Source: Achatina immaculata (Eukaryota > Mollusca > Gastropoda > Stylommatophora > Achatinidae). Taken from it: a DNA stretch of 64,000 nt. Of this stretch, positions 1-10,149 are shown in pieces. The stretch is from contig CM019716.1 in NCBI GenBank assembly GCA_009760885.1, positions 14,777,702 through 14,841,701 on the forward strand. Direction: 5' to 3'. A model generated the notes under the pieces. The model was not told the DNA's origin, searched no databases, and saw nothing but the letters and a program-made list of their open reading frames with translations. The number at the start of each line of letters is the position of its first letter. Positions within the stretch are counted from its first letter, which is position 1. Both the position numbers and the translations under genes were made by a program.

Positions 1-348
1 AAGTAAAGTCAGTATTGACTAATAACCAAAGAGAAAGATCATATTTCTTGAGAGCAGAAGTAGTATCCAAAGTGTGAAAACCAACACATTTGTAGTAGTC
101 TTCATGTGGCACAGTTGGCACACATACTGCCTTATAGAATAGAAAATATAAACTTTTCTGAGCAGAAATAATTTTTATATGACGGTCATTTTGTACTCTG
201 GAAAACAAATGTAATTTGTGTACATGATAATGTAATGGCAGATAGTGTCAGTCAGAATTTCTGAAAGAGAACTATAATACTGCTTCAAGGAATAATTTTT
301 TTATAAATAGGAAACTACGACGCTTTGGTACGGTAAAGTAAGAGAGCA
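1..348. other. 3' flank of an upstream LRR-gene unit (unit 0)
   Basis: Non-coding. Bases around 130-260 resemble the flank downstream of the unit 1 LRR gene (about 24790-24910): the same order of words appears, such as GAAATAATTTT, GTCATTTT/GTTATTTT, CTCTGGAA and CAGAA. I read it as the 3' flank of a further paralog left of the window. The similarity is judged by eye. Confidence 0.45.
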
Positions 349-452
349 AATTTTGTAGGATTAGACCTCGAAAAAATCGTAGACAAAGCACTTTAGTGAG
401 ACGTGAGAGAAAGAAAAGTCACAAGAGAATTACCTGGGATTCGAACACGGAC
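349..452 (-). repeat. tRNA-derived SINE, partial, minus strand
   Basis: It is the reverse complement of the 3' half of the SINE at 521-690: the block from the B box (GATTCGAACACGG on this strand) to the tail end. The two copies lie head to head and form a large inverted repeat with an unlike spacer of about 70 bp. Confidence 0.65.
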
Positions 453-520
453 TTTTAGTAACAATTAGTTACTAAATTCTGTAGGACATAACCGTGTTTT
501 TTTTCCATTTTGGACATAGG

Positions 521-690
521 GTGCTAGTTAGCTAAGTCGATAGTACGCTGTTCTCTCGTGGCTAGACGGCTGCTCGTCCTACCGGAGTCCGTGTTCGAAT
601 CCCAGGTGATTTTTCTTTCTCTCACGTCTCACTAAAGTGCTTTGTCTACGATTTTTTCGAGGTCTAATCCTACAAAATGTGTTCTCGTAC
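521..690 (+). repeat. tRNA-derived SINE, plus strand
   Basis: The head is tRNA-like, with an A box (TAGCTAAGTCGATAG) near 528 and a B box (GTGTTCGAATCCC) near 591, about 60 bp apart as in tRNA genes. A tRNA-unrelated body of about 85 bp follows. The same body and head occur at 8559-8740 on the minus strand, where the A box is closer to consensus (TAGCTCAGTTCGTTAG). It is an RNA polymerase III retroposon rather than a working tRNA, because no acceptor stem can be drawn. Confidence 0.7.
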
Positions 691-741
691 TTTGTAGTAC
701 TGCTTCAGTGCTTGTTCTCCTTTCTTCGTGTCTTAAATTGA

Positions 742-1390
742 AATTCCCAGTCTAATATATGTGGCAAGTAATATTAATAAAGAGTTTCTGTAATTGTATA
801 TCACAAGAAGTAAATCTGAAAAAAAAACCGAGCCTCCCCATCATGTAAATGAAGCAAAAGCTGAACTGAATGATAAAAGTGACATTATAGTTTGAATATT
901 GGCATAAGTCAATCCTCTCATATTTTTGCATTTTCACTGAAAGCAATCATTTTAAAAAATAATTTGTTCATTAACAGTTTTTAAAATGGATGTGGCACCT
1001 AACATCAAAGATTTCACTGTATCTTGAGTGAAAATGAACATTTCAGTCTGAGAATCATAAGCTTGTGGGTATTCTTTCACTTTCAATCCTCCAAGATGAG
1101 CAAAAGCCCTTCTATTTAGAATAACGAAATGCTCATGGTGATTTACATTAAAATTATAATATAATGTTATAAATCTTAAATTGCTTCCACAAATATCTGG
1201 TTCTTGAGGTAGCAGTATGACTGTGTCATTAGTAATTCGAGAATAGGTTTATCTTGTGTATACTCCCCCCTGCCCCTGTACCCAAGTAGATCTTAAGTCT
1301 CAGTCAGAGTAGTCCTTAGCACCCACCTGGGTCTGTAGGACAAGCTGTTAAATCTGTGGAAATTAATGCACAAGTTTTTATTTCTATGCT
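742..1390. other. Non-coding, paralogous to 24960-25320
   Basis: It shares several ordered blocks with the flank of unit 1: CATCATGTAAAT.AAGCAAAAGCTGAA, TCAATCCTCTCATATTT, and TCTTGAGG.AGCAGTATGA. It is therefore old duplicated 3' flank of the LRR gene array. I see no gene in it. Confidence 0.5.
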
Positions 1391-2530
1391 GACAATTATA
1401 TACCAGGAATGTCCCAAAAGTACGTGTATAAGGCATGTAAAGTCCACAGAAGTTAATGGAAATGATTGCAGAAATTTTCATATTCGTCAAATGGCAACGC
1501 TACCCGAGATGACAACATTGTGCAACACCATCTAGGCAGCACCCGCCAGTTAAAGATGGAGGATGGAGTGCAGCAGTGATCCATACAGGAGGTTCCTGAT
1601 GTGATACAGTTTCCGAAAGCGAAGGTGACGCCTGCGGAATTTCGTCGCCAGTTAGTCTGTGGAGACAGTGTAATGAATCGACAGCGTGTGGCAACTGGTA
1701 TGTAGAATTTGGAACCAGTCAAGTGACAACTAGTGACGTAGCGCGGAGTGGCACACCCATGACATCAGATACGGCAGCGGAGAAAACGTACGTCGGATGT
1801 GCGATATTGGAGAATAGACGATCGACTGTCAACGAACTGTAGCATGACTTGAGTTGGTCATATCCTCTGCTCTTCCTGCAACAATATGTTATTCACAGCT
1901 AAGACCTTTGGAAGGCATTGTAATGGATGGTGAGACATGGATTCACCATAGCACCCCAGAATCGAAACGTGCAAGCATGGAATACAAACATCCGAACTCC
2001 CCACGAACACGGAAATTCAAAGTCATGCCGTCTGTTGTCAAAGTCAGTTTTGGAAATAGAAAAGCGTGTTGGTCGTTTTCATGGAAAGGGGAACAACAGT
2101 TAATGCTGGTGCATATAGTGCAGTACTGAAACATTTACGAACTGCTATCAGACATCGTTGTCCAGCAATGCTGACAAAAGGTGTGCTGTTTTTCCATGAT
2201 ACCGCTCACTCAAACACAGCAGCTTCGATTCAGGAGCTCTTATAACATTTTCTTGCAAACCTGGACCATTCGTCTTACAGTTCCAATCTGGCATCAAAGT
2301 AATTTTCACCTCTTCCCAGACCACAAGGAACATCTTAGTGGCCACAGAGTGACGAGGATGTCGACACAGCTCTGACACGGATATTCTATGTAAATGACAC
2401 TATATTTTACGAGGTGGACATTGGAAAACGTGTACTACGCTTAGAGCTATGACGACTACGTAGAAAATAAAATGTCCGCCATGGAACATAATGTACGCTG
2501 TGTTATGTCCAAGTAAGGTTTGCTTTTGAA
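1391..2530 (+). pseudogene. Degenerate mariner transposase
   Basis: Read across several frames, the plus strand encodes broken mariner-family transposase. A helix-turn-helix end segment (YVEFGTSQVTTSDVARSGTP) lies near 1700-1760. The catalytic start (MDGETWIHHSTPESK) lies near 1922-1965, followed by a block ending in FKVMPSV. A second catalytic region (VLFFHDTAHSNTA, usual form HDNARPHTA) lies near 2183-2222. Stops and frameshifts separate these pieces, for example the TAA after QELL near 2243. The length matches a roughly 1.1-1.3 kb mariner, but I could not pin the terminal inverted repeats. It is a dead DNA transposon between LRR-gene flanks. Confidence 0.75.
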
Positions 2531-2539
2531 GTATTAAAC

Positions 2540-2975
2540 CTTGTAAACTCACTTTGACGTAACTGTCATATATATATATATATATATATACATTCCTTGA
2601 AGATTAGTAGCATGTGTATGTAGTATGTTTATATAGGTTAACATTCCCCCTTAATTTGTAGTAAACAATTTTATTTCATGTTTTTCTCATTAATTTGTTT
2701 CTGTGTGCTGCATAAATTTGATCCATATTTGTAGTCGCATTCATTATTTGTGAAGTAACTGTGTCTTTGTTTTTATATGTTTCCTTTCAGTGTTCGAACC
2801 TCTTTCTCCTTGTACATTTGATATACTTCATTCTCACATCATTTAACCCGATGTTCAGCACGTTTTAGTTTTTGTTTGTTTGTTTCGAAATTTGTAGTAT
2901 TATATTCTAAATCTTGTTTCTGACGAAATGCACATATTTTTGCAGGTCTTGACTTTTAAAATTATTGCAACGTAA
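2540..2975. other. Non-coding, paralogous to 26390-26760
   Basis: Begins with a short (TA)n run (2568-2590). From about 2690 it shares blocks with the unit 1 downstream flank, for example CTCATTAATTTGTTTC-like and ATACTTCATTCTC.CATCATTTAACCCG. This continues the unit 0 3' flank. No gene seen. Confidence 0.45.
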
Positions 2976-3430
2976 TCAGTCAGTCAGTCATTTGCATGTT
3001 CCATGCGGAACTTTGCCTCCATAACAGCTCTCCTGTAGGCCTCTCGGTTGTAAGAAAAATGCCCTGCTGCTGATGCATCCGTTTGCAGATAATCAATGAT
3101 GTCATGCAGCCATCTTCGACGAATTCTTCCTCTTTCTTTTTCCCGTTATGTACCCTTCCAAGACGCTCTTCTCTGAATTCTCATGATGTTTATTATGTCC
3201 AGGATATTTATGTTTTCTCTGTTTACTCTTTTTTTCTAGCCAACCTTCTTCAATATTAAGTTCTTGCTGTATGGAAATGTTTGTTCTTTTTATGTCCATT
3301 ATATTTAAAGGACTCTTTTATAGCATTTACATTCAAAGGCATTTATGTGTTTCTCAGCTGTTTTATTAAGAGTCCAGGTCTTACAGGCATATGTTGTAAT
3401 GGGAAAGACGCGTGCCCTAGAAATCGTATT
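2976..3430 (-). mobile_element. RTE-like LINE, 3' end of reverse transcriptase ORF
   Basis: On the minus strand this decodes, with frameshifts, into the C-terminal part of a non-LTR pol: ACKTWTLNKTAEKHINAFE near 3400-3340, then a tail with EGYITGKRKRK near 3160-3130 and a region matching the copy at 12775-13055. It ends in a (TGAC)n-like tail (CAGTCAGTCAGTCA on the plus strand at 2978-2990), typical of RTE-type 3' ends. It is a 5'-truncated dead copy; the same 3' end also lies at 44435-44690. Confidence 0.75.
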
Positions 3431-3853
3431 GCGTAATAGTGGCATGAAATTTGTTCCTTAAATTGATCTATACTTACAAAATAAAATAAGTGTACTTGTA
3501 GTGTTGCTTGGACCAAAATTCGTACTCAGTCAATTTTCACACAAGGAATTAATTTAACTGTAGATATTTTCGTGTATAAGGAGCACGGTGTGTATATTGT
3601 AAAACGCTTCTAAAATGTCATAAATAAAAAAAAAGGAAGAATATAATTTTAGTTCGTGTGATTCTGTCAGACTAATTTTTCTTCCACGTAAGCGTACATA
3701 CTGCACTTTTTATTTCTGGCTATTGCTAAAGACCTATACGCTGTATAATGTCTGATACATCACGTAAGTTTTGTCATATCAGAAAGCGTATGGTGAAAAG
3801 TCTTATGTGAGACCTTGAGACATAGCATACATCACTACATTAAGCTAATGAAA

Positions 3854-3904
<51 letters not shown>

Positions 3905-4490
3905 GTTCATTTATTCTACGCTGTTATATAGAAGAATGAGGAAGACACAACAAACAGATAAATACAAGAAACAGAAAGCACTAACCATCTCACATCAGCT
4001 CTGTGAGATAACTCTGTGAGATAACTCTGAAGAGTATGCCCACATGTGATGAAGCTGAAATATGAACTATGAGAAAAACAGGTTCACGAATATATTAAAG
4101 AAGACAGAACGCTACAGTGAGGAATTCCACGAGGTGCTGAAGCGAGCAAATACAACACACATCTTAACAAGAATTACAACATTGTAAAAGGGCAACTGTG
4201 TGGTGTGGGTGACTTATTAATGCTAGTGAAATATATGATTTTGTCCAATTTGTCCTACCGTACTACGCCACTATTTTGGAGAAAATCTAACCTCGACCTT
4301 GCTGGTTCTTTGTATCTTGTTTCTTCGCCGACAGTTCAAACCAAGACACATTACTCAACCTGCTCCCTGCACTCGTACCAGCACAAAACTCAACGTCTCA
4401 AAGCATGCACACATTTCGGCCCAAGTAAATTTATTAAGACGACACAAGGTCACACACCATTATTACACAACACAGTACCAGTAGGATAAT
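3431..4490. other. Non-coding with a (GA)n microsatellite
   Basis: About 3720-3790 resembles one or two units of the minisatellite at 27070-27322 (see findings). A (GA)n run lies at 3857-3903. The remaining open frames (for example 4205-4489) have no recognisable content and I treat them as chance. Confidence 0.5.
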
Positions 4491-4496
4491 CAGTAC

Positions 4497-4499
4497 ACA

Positions 4500-4554
<55 letters not shown>

Positions 4555-4660
4555 CGTATCTCTCTCTGAACCTTAGTGGCCAGGTTGTAGTCGTCAGTCA
4601 TCCGGAGCACATGTCCAAAATATCGCAAGCGTATATATATATATATATATATATATATCA
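4497..4660. repeat. (CA)n/(TA)n microsatellites around a LINE scrap
   Basis: (CA)n at 4498-4520 passes into (TA)n to about 4550, and a second (TA)n lies at 4632-4658. Between them, minus strand 4560-4632, is a scrap of non-LTR pol reading RLRYFGHVLRMTDD, the usual 'GH-x-x-R' segment near the C-terminus of RTE-like proteins. Confidence 0.6.
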
Positions 4661-4783
4661 CAGAAGAGAAAATATCAGTGAATTCATCAATGTGCCACAC
4701 AAATGTTAATTCAGTAGTATATCTCAACAAAACTTGCAGCTGTAAGAAAATGTCAGCCTCAATAATTCAATTATAAATCAACA

Positions 4784-6026
4784 GGTTCTAAGGACTGTTA
4801 TTGTCGGAGGTGCTCTCCAATCCAATGGCGTGCGTCTCAAATAGCCTCTGACAGTCAAGTCCAGCTCCTGGCCTTCTCGTGGCAGAACTGTTTAAACTGA
4901 CAGAAGAAGGGGCGAAGGCGAATATCTGGCGCCTGAAAACCAGACGTTTCGGGTAGATGAGAGTCATGTTTAGTAGCTCATCTACCGCTGCTGGCGAGAT
5001 TCTTCAGCTGCCGTGCGTGGAATGAGGCTCCTCCCGGCCAATGAAGAAAGGTGCGATTATGGTTGCCGTGCGGCCCTGTGGAAAAGGATTAAGAAAGGAA
5101 TACGTGAAGTAATTAGTAGTCTCGAGGTCAGGACTGTTCAAATCACGGAACCTCTGCTTCGGAGGTCGGTCACGTCCCATGTACACTCATAACGGGTGAA
5201 GTGCCTGAACCGGCGTAACCCAGGGGTTAAGACGCTGCTGACGAGACTCTTCGGATGCCGCGCGTGGAGTGAAACTCCTCCTGGCCAATGAAGAAAATGA
5301 GGAAAAACAATCAGGGTTGGCGTGCGGCGAGAGCTACTTATACCACGGGACCTCTGCTTTAGAGGCCGGCCACGTCCCCTCTACACCCATACTGGTGAAA
5401 TATGCTTAAACCGGCTTATACCAGGGGTGAAACTTGATGGCTACTAAGTCACGGTACCTCCGCTCTAGAGGTCGATCATATCGTAAACACGCCCATACTG
5501 GGATAATATGCCTAAACTGGCTCAACCTGTGAGGATTCGTCCTCCTGGACAAAAGCTCCGTCCTGGTCACAACTAGAAAGGGTAGCGGACACGACCACAA
5601 AATGCTGAAGTCGGAGACACTGGACCAGTGCAGTCTAGATAGGCAACAACCTCTGACCCACCGGGGATTATGCTGAGGTTTTCCGGTGAGAAAGTCCAAC
5701 GCTGGACTGGATGGGCAACCACTTCTGACTCGGCGGGGATACACGGGTATTCCAAAACGCGTCGATGTTTTCCGGTGAGAAAGTCCAGCTCTAGATTAAA
5801 CTGGTGCAACGAAAACCACGGTGTCACGCAATCCCGCTTTTGAGACCCACCAAGAATACAGGCTCAAGCCCTGCGATACTCTGAACCTCTTGTGATCCTC
5901 TTGGGGATCTCATGTGGTCCTTTCGGGGACCGCACGGGGACCACGGGAACTATTGAGGACCACGGGAGTAAATTCAGTGGGATCACAGGGCGGTCTTGGT
6001 GGTAGAAGCAAACGAAGAAGAAGAAG
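4784..6026 (+). mobile_element. Non-coding retroelement with (GAA)n tail and 11-bp TSD
   Basis: The element starts GGTTCTAAGGACTG and ends in a (GAA)n tail after GAAGCAAACGAAG. It is flanked by a perfect 11-bp direct repeat, ATAAATCAACA (4773-4783 and 6027-6037), which defines both ends. It has no convincing ORF. Inside are tandem modules: units of the type 'CACGTCCC...ACACCCATAC...GTGAA..GCCT.AACCGG' (about 5160-5540), then units of the type 'TTTTCCGGTGAGAAAGTCCA...GGGCAACC' (about 5640-5800). A long copy lies inverted at 28918-30406 and a 5'-truncated copy at 28213-28384. Uniform 3' ends, 5' truncation and TSDs indicate target-primed retrotransposition. The tail GCGAACGAAGAAGAAGAAG is shared with the I-type LINE at 14.1-18.38 kb, which is the likely enzyme source (inference). 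Confidence 0.8.
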
Positions 6027-6284
6027 ATAAATCAACAATGCACTGTATTATAACATCTCACAACAACATTATAAAAATGCGAGGGCCCTCGTAACTTAAT
6101 TTCATACCACAAAAGAAAGCATAATGAATCTTACGTATGTAAAATTTCGAAGCAAATGTATATATAAATCAAAATATAACATAACTGACTACTAGAACCA
6201 CGTCATTCTATTCCCATGATTGCACTTAACACTTATACTGTCATCCGCACAAATATTATATATATATATATATATATATATGGA

Positions 6285-6645
6285 ACGTGTGTGGAATGAA
6301 TTTAAGAACAACACAGAGATAAGACACATGAGCAAACAACAACCTGTTTAATGGGTGATCAGAAAAAAAGATGGACGTATGTGGGTTATGTGATGAGAAG
6401 AAACAATCAGAGAATCCCAAAACAAGATATCAAGTGGAACATAACAGGCCGAATAAAAAGAGGCAGACCACTTGAAAGTCTAAAGAGGACAGTGTTAACA
6501 GAGGCCAGATTAATAGGCATAAAACTCCCTTGATGAGGTTGAAAAGCTCGCCGAAAACAGGGAAAATTATCGAACTACCTTGTGAGCCCTATGTGACGTT
6601 GAACGGCGCGGGAAGGATATCAGATAAGACATAAAATAAGATATA
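6285..6645 (+). mobile_element. RTE-like LINE 3' fragment (AAGAT-tail family)
   Basis: Codes, with frameshifts, for the pol C-terminus: EIRHMSKQQPV, RWTYVGYVMRRN.QRIPKQ, KRGRPLESLKRT. It ends with an ATAAGACATAAAATAAGAT tail. It is the same family as 18790-19530, 27665-27912, 32455-33100, 40770-41400 and 59215-59616. 5'-truncated and dead. Confidence 0.8.
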
Positions 6646-6910
6646 TGCACATCACGCACATACGAGAATGGTGAGTTCGTGGGTACTTGATGAGGTCATT
6701 GATTACAACATCACACTTGCGACATGTTTACTGCAAGAGAATCAGTACTTATATATTTACTAGCAATATATATTTAAAAAATGAAGCTTATACACATTTC
6801 TGAAAGAGTTTTAAGCAAAGTTATTTCTGAAATGTTTTTGAGCTAATTTGGGAGTACGTGTACCAGGTAAATGACCTCGGTAAAGCTCTAGAACACCCGA
6901 CAAAGATCGT
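6646..6910. other. Non-coding spacer
   Basis: AT-rich sequence; I see no gene or repeat in it. Confidence 0.4.
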
Positions 6911-7148
6911 TCCGAAATATATAAAGTAGGAAAAAAGTAGGAACAGCTTTATTACTTAACGAATACAAAGCTGTGACGTTTCGGCGTTAGCCTAATCATA
7001 CAAACATAAACGTCACAGCTTAGTGTTCGTTAAGTAATAAAGCTGTTCCTACTTTTTTTCGTAGTTTATACATTTTGGTATCACAGCTTTACTGCAGTGT
7101 TTCGTGTATAGGTGTATACTTACACACTAATTATTGTGTATTATTAAA
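6911..7148. mobile_element. PLE arm remnant, near-palindromic
   Basis: AAAGTAGGAACAGCTTTATT (near 6933) is followed by GTGACGTTTCGGCGTTAGCC, and then within 60 bp by the inverted partner ending AATAAAGCTGTTCCTACTTT (about 7035-7055). It continues into the outer arm GTTTATACATTTTGGTATCA...ACACTAATTA. The same arms flank the PLE at 45286-46490. Here nearly the whole interior is gone, so the two arms almost touch. Confidence 0.7.
6971..7005 (-). ncRNA. Hammerhead-like motif in PLE arm (A)
   Basis: On the minus strand: TGT, then the core heptamer ATGATTA, stem II GGC-TAAC-GCC, GAAA, then C-GTC, then ACA pairing with TGT. This is the type I hammerhead layout with A3/U8 in place of C3/G8. It is a structural reading and cleavage activity is unproven. 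Confidence 0.4.
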
Positions 7149-7286
<138 letters not shown>

Positions 7287-7495
7287 GTTTGTCTGCCTGA
7301 CTGTTTTGTCTGTTTGTCTGTCTGTCTTTCTGCCTGTCTTCTCTATCTGTCTATATCTATATGTTTTTCAGCGTATCTTCTACAGAGAATATTAATTTTC
7401 TTTTACTGGAAAGCTAGAGCTCCCAGTCATGACAATACTTAAGTAGCCGCCTCTTCAAGTGAGCAATTGTTTCTAAATGATACCTTTAAGTTACT

Positions 7496-7759
7496 GGTTC
7501 AAATAAAATAAACTCATTGAGCCAATGCCAATTAAAGACAGCACGATCTGCCTAAGATATAGACTCAGACTGAACGTTTTGTCTCTAACAACGACAGTTC
7601 ACACAAAAGTAGCATATAAGTTCTCAATCATTTCTTATATTTTGAATACCAATGTGAATATTTTCTGCGCATACCAGCAGTTTTTACTTAGTGTAAACTT
7701 ATTTAACTTCCTATTAGTTTTATCTTTAACAATCTGAGCTACTGATAAATTAAGACAAG
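7496..7759 (+). promoter_or_regulatory. 5' flank/5' UTR of LRR gene unit 1
   Basis: It aligns by eye with 38270-38509 and 57779-58022. The best conserved block is AAATAAAA...AAACTCA.TGAGCCAAT (CCAAT at 7522-7526). The start context TTAAGACAAG-ATG is shared with unit 3. CCAAT is a known pol II promoter element; the start site is not determined. Confidence 0.5.
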
Positions 7760-7849
7760 ATGAACTGGAAGAAGAATTTTCTCGCTGTAATTCTTAACAT
7801 GGTCTGCGTCCAGCTGTGCGTGACCATTACTTGTCCTTACGACTCCAAG
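7760..7849 (+). CDS. LRR gene unit 1, exon 1 (signal peptide)
   Basis: Thirty codons encode M-N-W-K-K-N followed by a hydrophobic core (FLAVILNMVCVQLCV), then TITCPYDSK. This is a classical N-terminal secretion signal with cleavage probably near residue 23. The exon ends on a phase-0 donor (AAG|GTGAGT). The start was chosen because the same ATG, context and exon length recur at 58023 (30 codons, ending in CPYDSE) and, with a 1-base loss, at 38510. Intron 1 runs to 10017 and carries a 20-bp minisatellite, a SINE and a LINE scrap. Confidence 0.75.
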
Positions 7850-8230
7850 GTGAGTACAAGCGTGCTTGTTGAATCTTCCTGATATAAGTGGAGGACCTTT
7901 TAAAAATATGTCTTTTGTATTGATTAAAAGTTGAAAAACCTGAAAGATTAAAATCACCCAGACTACTTTTATCAATGTATTTTACGATTTCATAAAGGTT
8001 AAGATAGTGTGTAAATTATTTTTCGAATAATCTCTACCTATGTAGCCCATGTGGCTCACAGAAATTCTGCATGCAGTCTGTGATTAGGTATAGCTGCTTG
8101 GGGCTTACCTTCGCTAGCAATAATTATCAATAAGTCTCTGATTCTTGGGAAAGGCATAGCCACAAAAAGCCTATTAAAATGTAAACGGAAAATAATCGTA
8201 CTCCTGAAAATTAGTGGAAAAGTTTTTAAT
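7850..8230. other. Intron 1 of unit 1, first part
   Basis: Follows the donor of exon 1. Sequence without recognised repeats or genes up to the 20-bp minisatellite. Confidence 0.5.
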
Positions 8231-8558
8231 CTACAGTTACTATAACTAATCTACAGTTACTATAACTAATCTACAGTTACTATAACTAATCTACAGTTAC
8301 CATCACTAATCTACAGTTACTATAACTAATCTACAGTTACTATAACTAATCTACAGTTACTATCACTAATCTACAGTTACCATCACTAATCTACAGTTAC
8401 TATAACTAATCTACAGTTACTATAACTAATCTACAGTTACTATCACTAATCTACAGTTACCATCACTAATCTACAGTTACTATAACTAATCTACAGTTAC
8501 TATAACTAATCTACAGTTACCATCACTAATCTACAGTTAATATCACTAATCTACAGTA
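8231..8558. repeat. 20-bp minisatellite
   Basis: About 16 copies of CTACAGTTACTATAACTAAT, with TATA/CATC/TATC variants in the second half, lie in intron 1 of unit 1. Non-coding. Confidence 0.95.
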
Positions 8559-8740
8559 AAAGAACACAATTTTGTAGGATCAGACAGCGGAAAAATCGCA
8601 GATAAAGCACTTTAGTGAGATGTGAGAGAAAGAAAAATCACAAGATAATTACCTGGGATTCGAACACGGACTCCGGTAGGACGAGCAGCTGTCTAGCCAC
8701 GAGAGAACAGAGCACTAACGAACTGAGCTATCTCAGACCC
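8559..8740 (-). repeat. tRNA-derived SINE, nearly complete
   Basis: Read on the minus strand: GTCTGAGATAGCTCAGTTCG (A box inside), the B box GTGTTCGAATCCC, then the same body as 605-690. The A box TAGCTCAGTTCGTTAG fits the tRNA consensus very well. It is bounded by a poly-C run at 8738-8753. A short plus-strand stub of the head (GTCTGAGATAGCTC) follows at about 8917-8932 next to a poly-G run, making a hairpin. Confidence 0.75.
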
Positions 8741-8940
8741 CCCCCCCCCCCCAAAAAAAGCTCTTTTGAAAACGAAGTCTTTAGTACTTTAGTAACTGTT
8801 CAGTAGACACGAGGGATCGTGACATTCGGAAAGAAACGAGGTCGTGACACAGAAATCCCGTAGCTTAGATTCAGTCTCTCTAGCAGGTACCAACCTTTAG
8901 CTACTGGGGGAGGGGGGGTCTGAGATAGCTCATATAACCC

Positions 8941-9480
8941 TTTGTAAATGACCGCAGTTATACCAGTTTATGTAGCACGAAATGAGCAACCTATTCAATT
9001 CTTAACAAAGGGACTGCTCTCATACTAGCGTTATGGTGAACAGAGAACATCTCAGAACAACAACATACAATTTCACTCACTGAAATTGATTGGAGCATAA
9101 TTCCAAATTCGATATAATAATGCAGTCAGGTCGCCATAAGCGCAACTACCTCGATACTGAAAATATTTCAATGCTGGAAATTGGGGAAATATAAACTGTG
9201 TTTATGAAAGTCCATTTGATTCTGGATGTTAGGTATGTTTTAGGTTATATTTTAGTCGGACAACCAGTAATGTTTTAATAGCTGTAACACCTTTTATTTA
9301 CATTTTTTTATCTGACAAAATAGGATTTTTTTCAGTAAAGGAAAGAAGTGTGGTTGGCAGAAAAAATATATTGTTAGTTTTTATTCTGTATCTTTGCGTA
9401 CAAAAAAAAACTAGTGTATAGATAAGATATGCCAGATGTAATGAAATGTGTTATGCATTATCTCTTTCATGCCCTGCAAC
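8941..9480. other. Intron 1 of unit 1, middle part
   Basis: AT-rich, no recognisable gene or repeat. Confidence 0.4.
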
Positions 9481-9811
9481 TTTAGACCGACGTTTTCTGA
9501 TCTTTGTTATAATTTTCCTTGTTTCTTGTGCCTCTTTCAGAACTTCTTCGTTCGACTTTCTCCTTGTCTATGTTACCTACAAGTCTTCTTAAGAACCATA
9601 TTTCAGCTGATTCCAACCTTCTTTGTATCTTGACTGCCCAGGTTTCGCACCCATAGTATAGGAATGGTTGTACGTAACACTGTAGCACTCTCTTCCTGAC
9701 TCTCATAGATAGTGATTTATTACTAGTATGTATTTCAACTGTTGAAAACAGGTCTTGGCTTGTGCAATTTTGATCTTTTACTTCAGTGATACATTTTCCA
9801 TCCGATATCAA
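9481..9811 (-). mobile_element. LINE fragment, C-terminal reverse transcriptase
   Basis: An open minus-strand frame of 109 codons contains RKRVLQCYVQPFLYYGCETW and ESAEIWFLRRL. This is the post-palm segment of RTE-like pols (usual form 'LYGCETWTL..R.EAAEMWFLRRML'). The same segment from a related family lies at 25403-26281. Truncated at both ends and inside intron 1. Confidence 0.75.
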
Positions 9812-10017
9812 AGTAGTTTAAAATTGTGTCTTTTGCTTGTCTGGTGCACATTGTGGTTGGGGGGGGGGGGTCGTCTTGGCTTTTGGGATGACTGCGTATT
9901 ACGCAGTATTCATCATCAAAACTCATGTTGGTCAGATTTGAATGCGCTGAAATATTTCTCTCCAAAGTAGAGCGCGTCATTTATCACGTCATATTAACAA
10001 TTTTTTATTGTTTTCAG

Positions 10018-10122
10018 GACTGCATCTGCACCCCACCGCTCTTGAAATGTTACAGTTTGCAAGAAATACCTCAGCTGAGAGATGAAGTTACTGTCAGCAA
10101 CATTACCACAGTATTTTTTGAT
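10018..10122 (+). CDS. LRR gene unit 1, exon 2 (cysteine-rich N-cap)
   Basis: A pyrimidine tract and TTTTCAG acceptor precede 35 codons: DCICTPPLLKCYSLQEIPQL, then 15 residues ending in TTVFFD, then a GTAAGT donor. Both borders are phase 0, matching exons 1 and 3. The pattern C-x-C...C, together with the exon 1 cysteine, resembles the N-terminal cap of small secreted LRR proteins of the Oplophorus luciferase non-catalytic-subunit type. No counterpart was found in units 2 or 3. The exon assignment rests on splice signals, phase and the cysteine pattern. Confidence 0.7.
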
Positions 10123-10149
10123 GTAAGTTCATACTATGAATCATGATCA

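Noticed and set aside
521..610. Functional tRNA gene
   Set aside because: A and B boxes are present, but no acceptor stem closes and the sequence continues into a repeated SINE body.
4205..4489. 94-codon open frame
   Set aside because: No family resemblance, and its reading ends in microsatellite-rich DNA.
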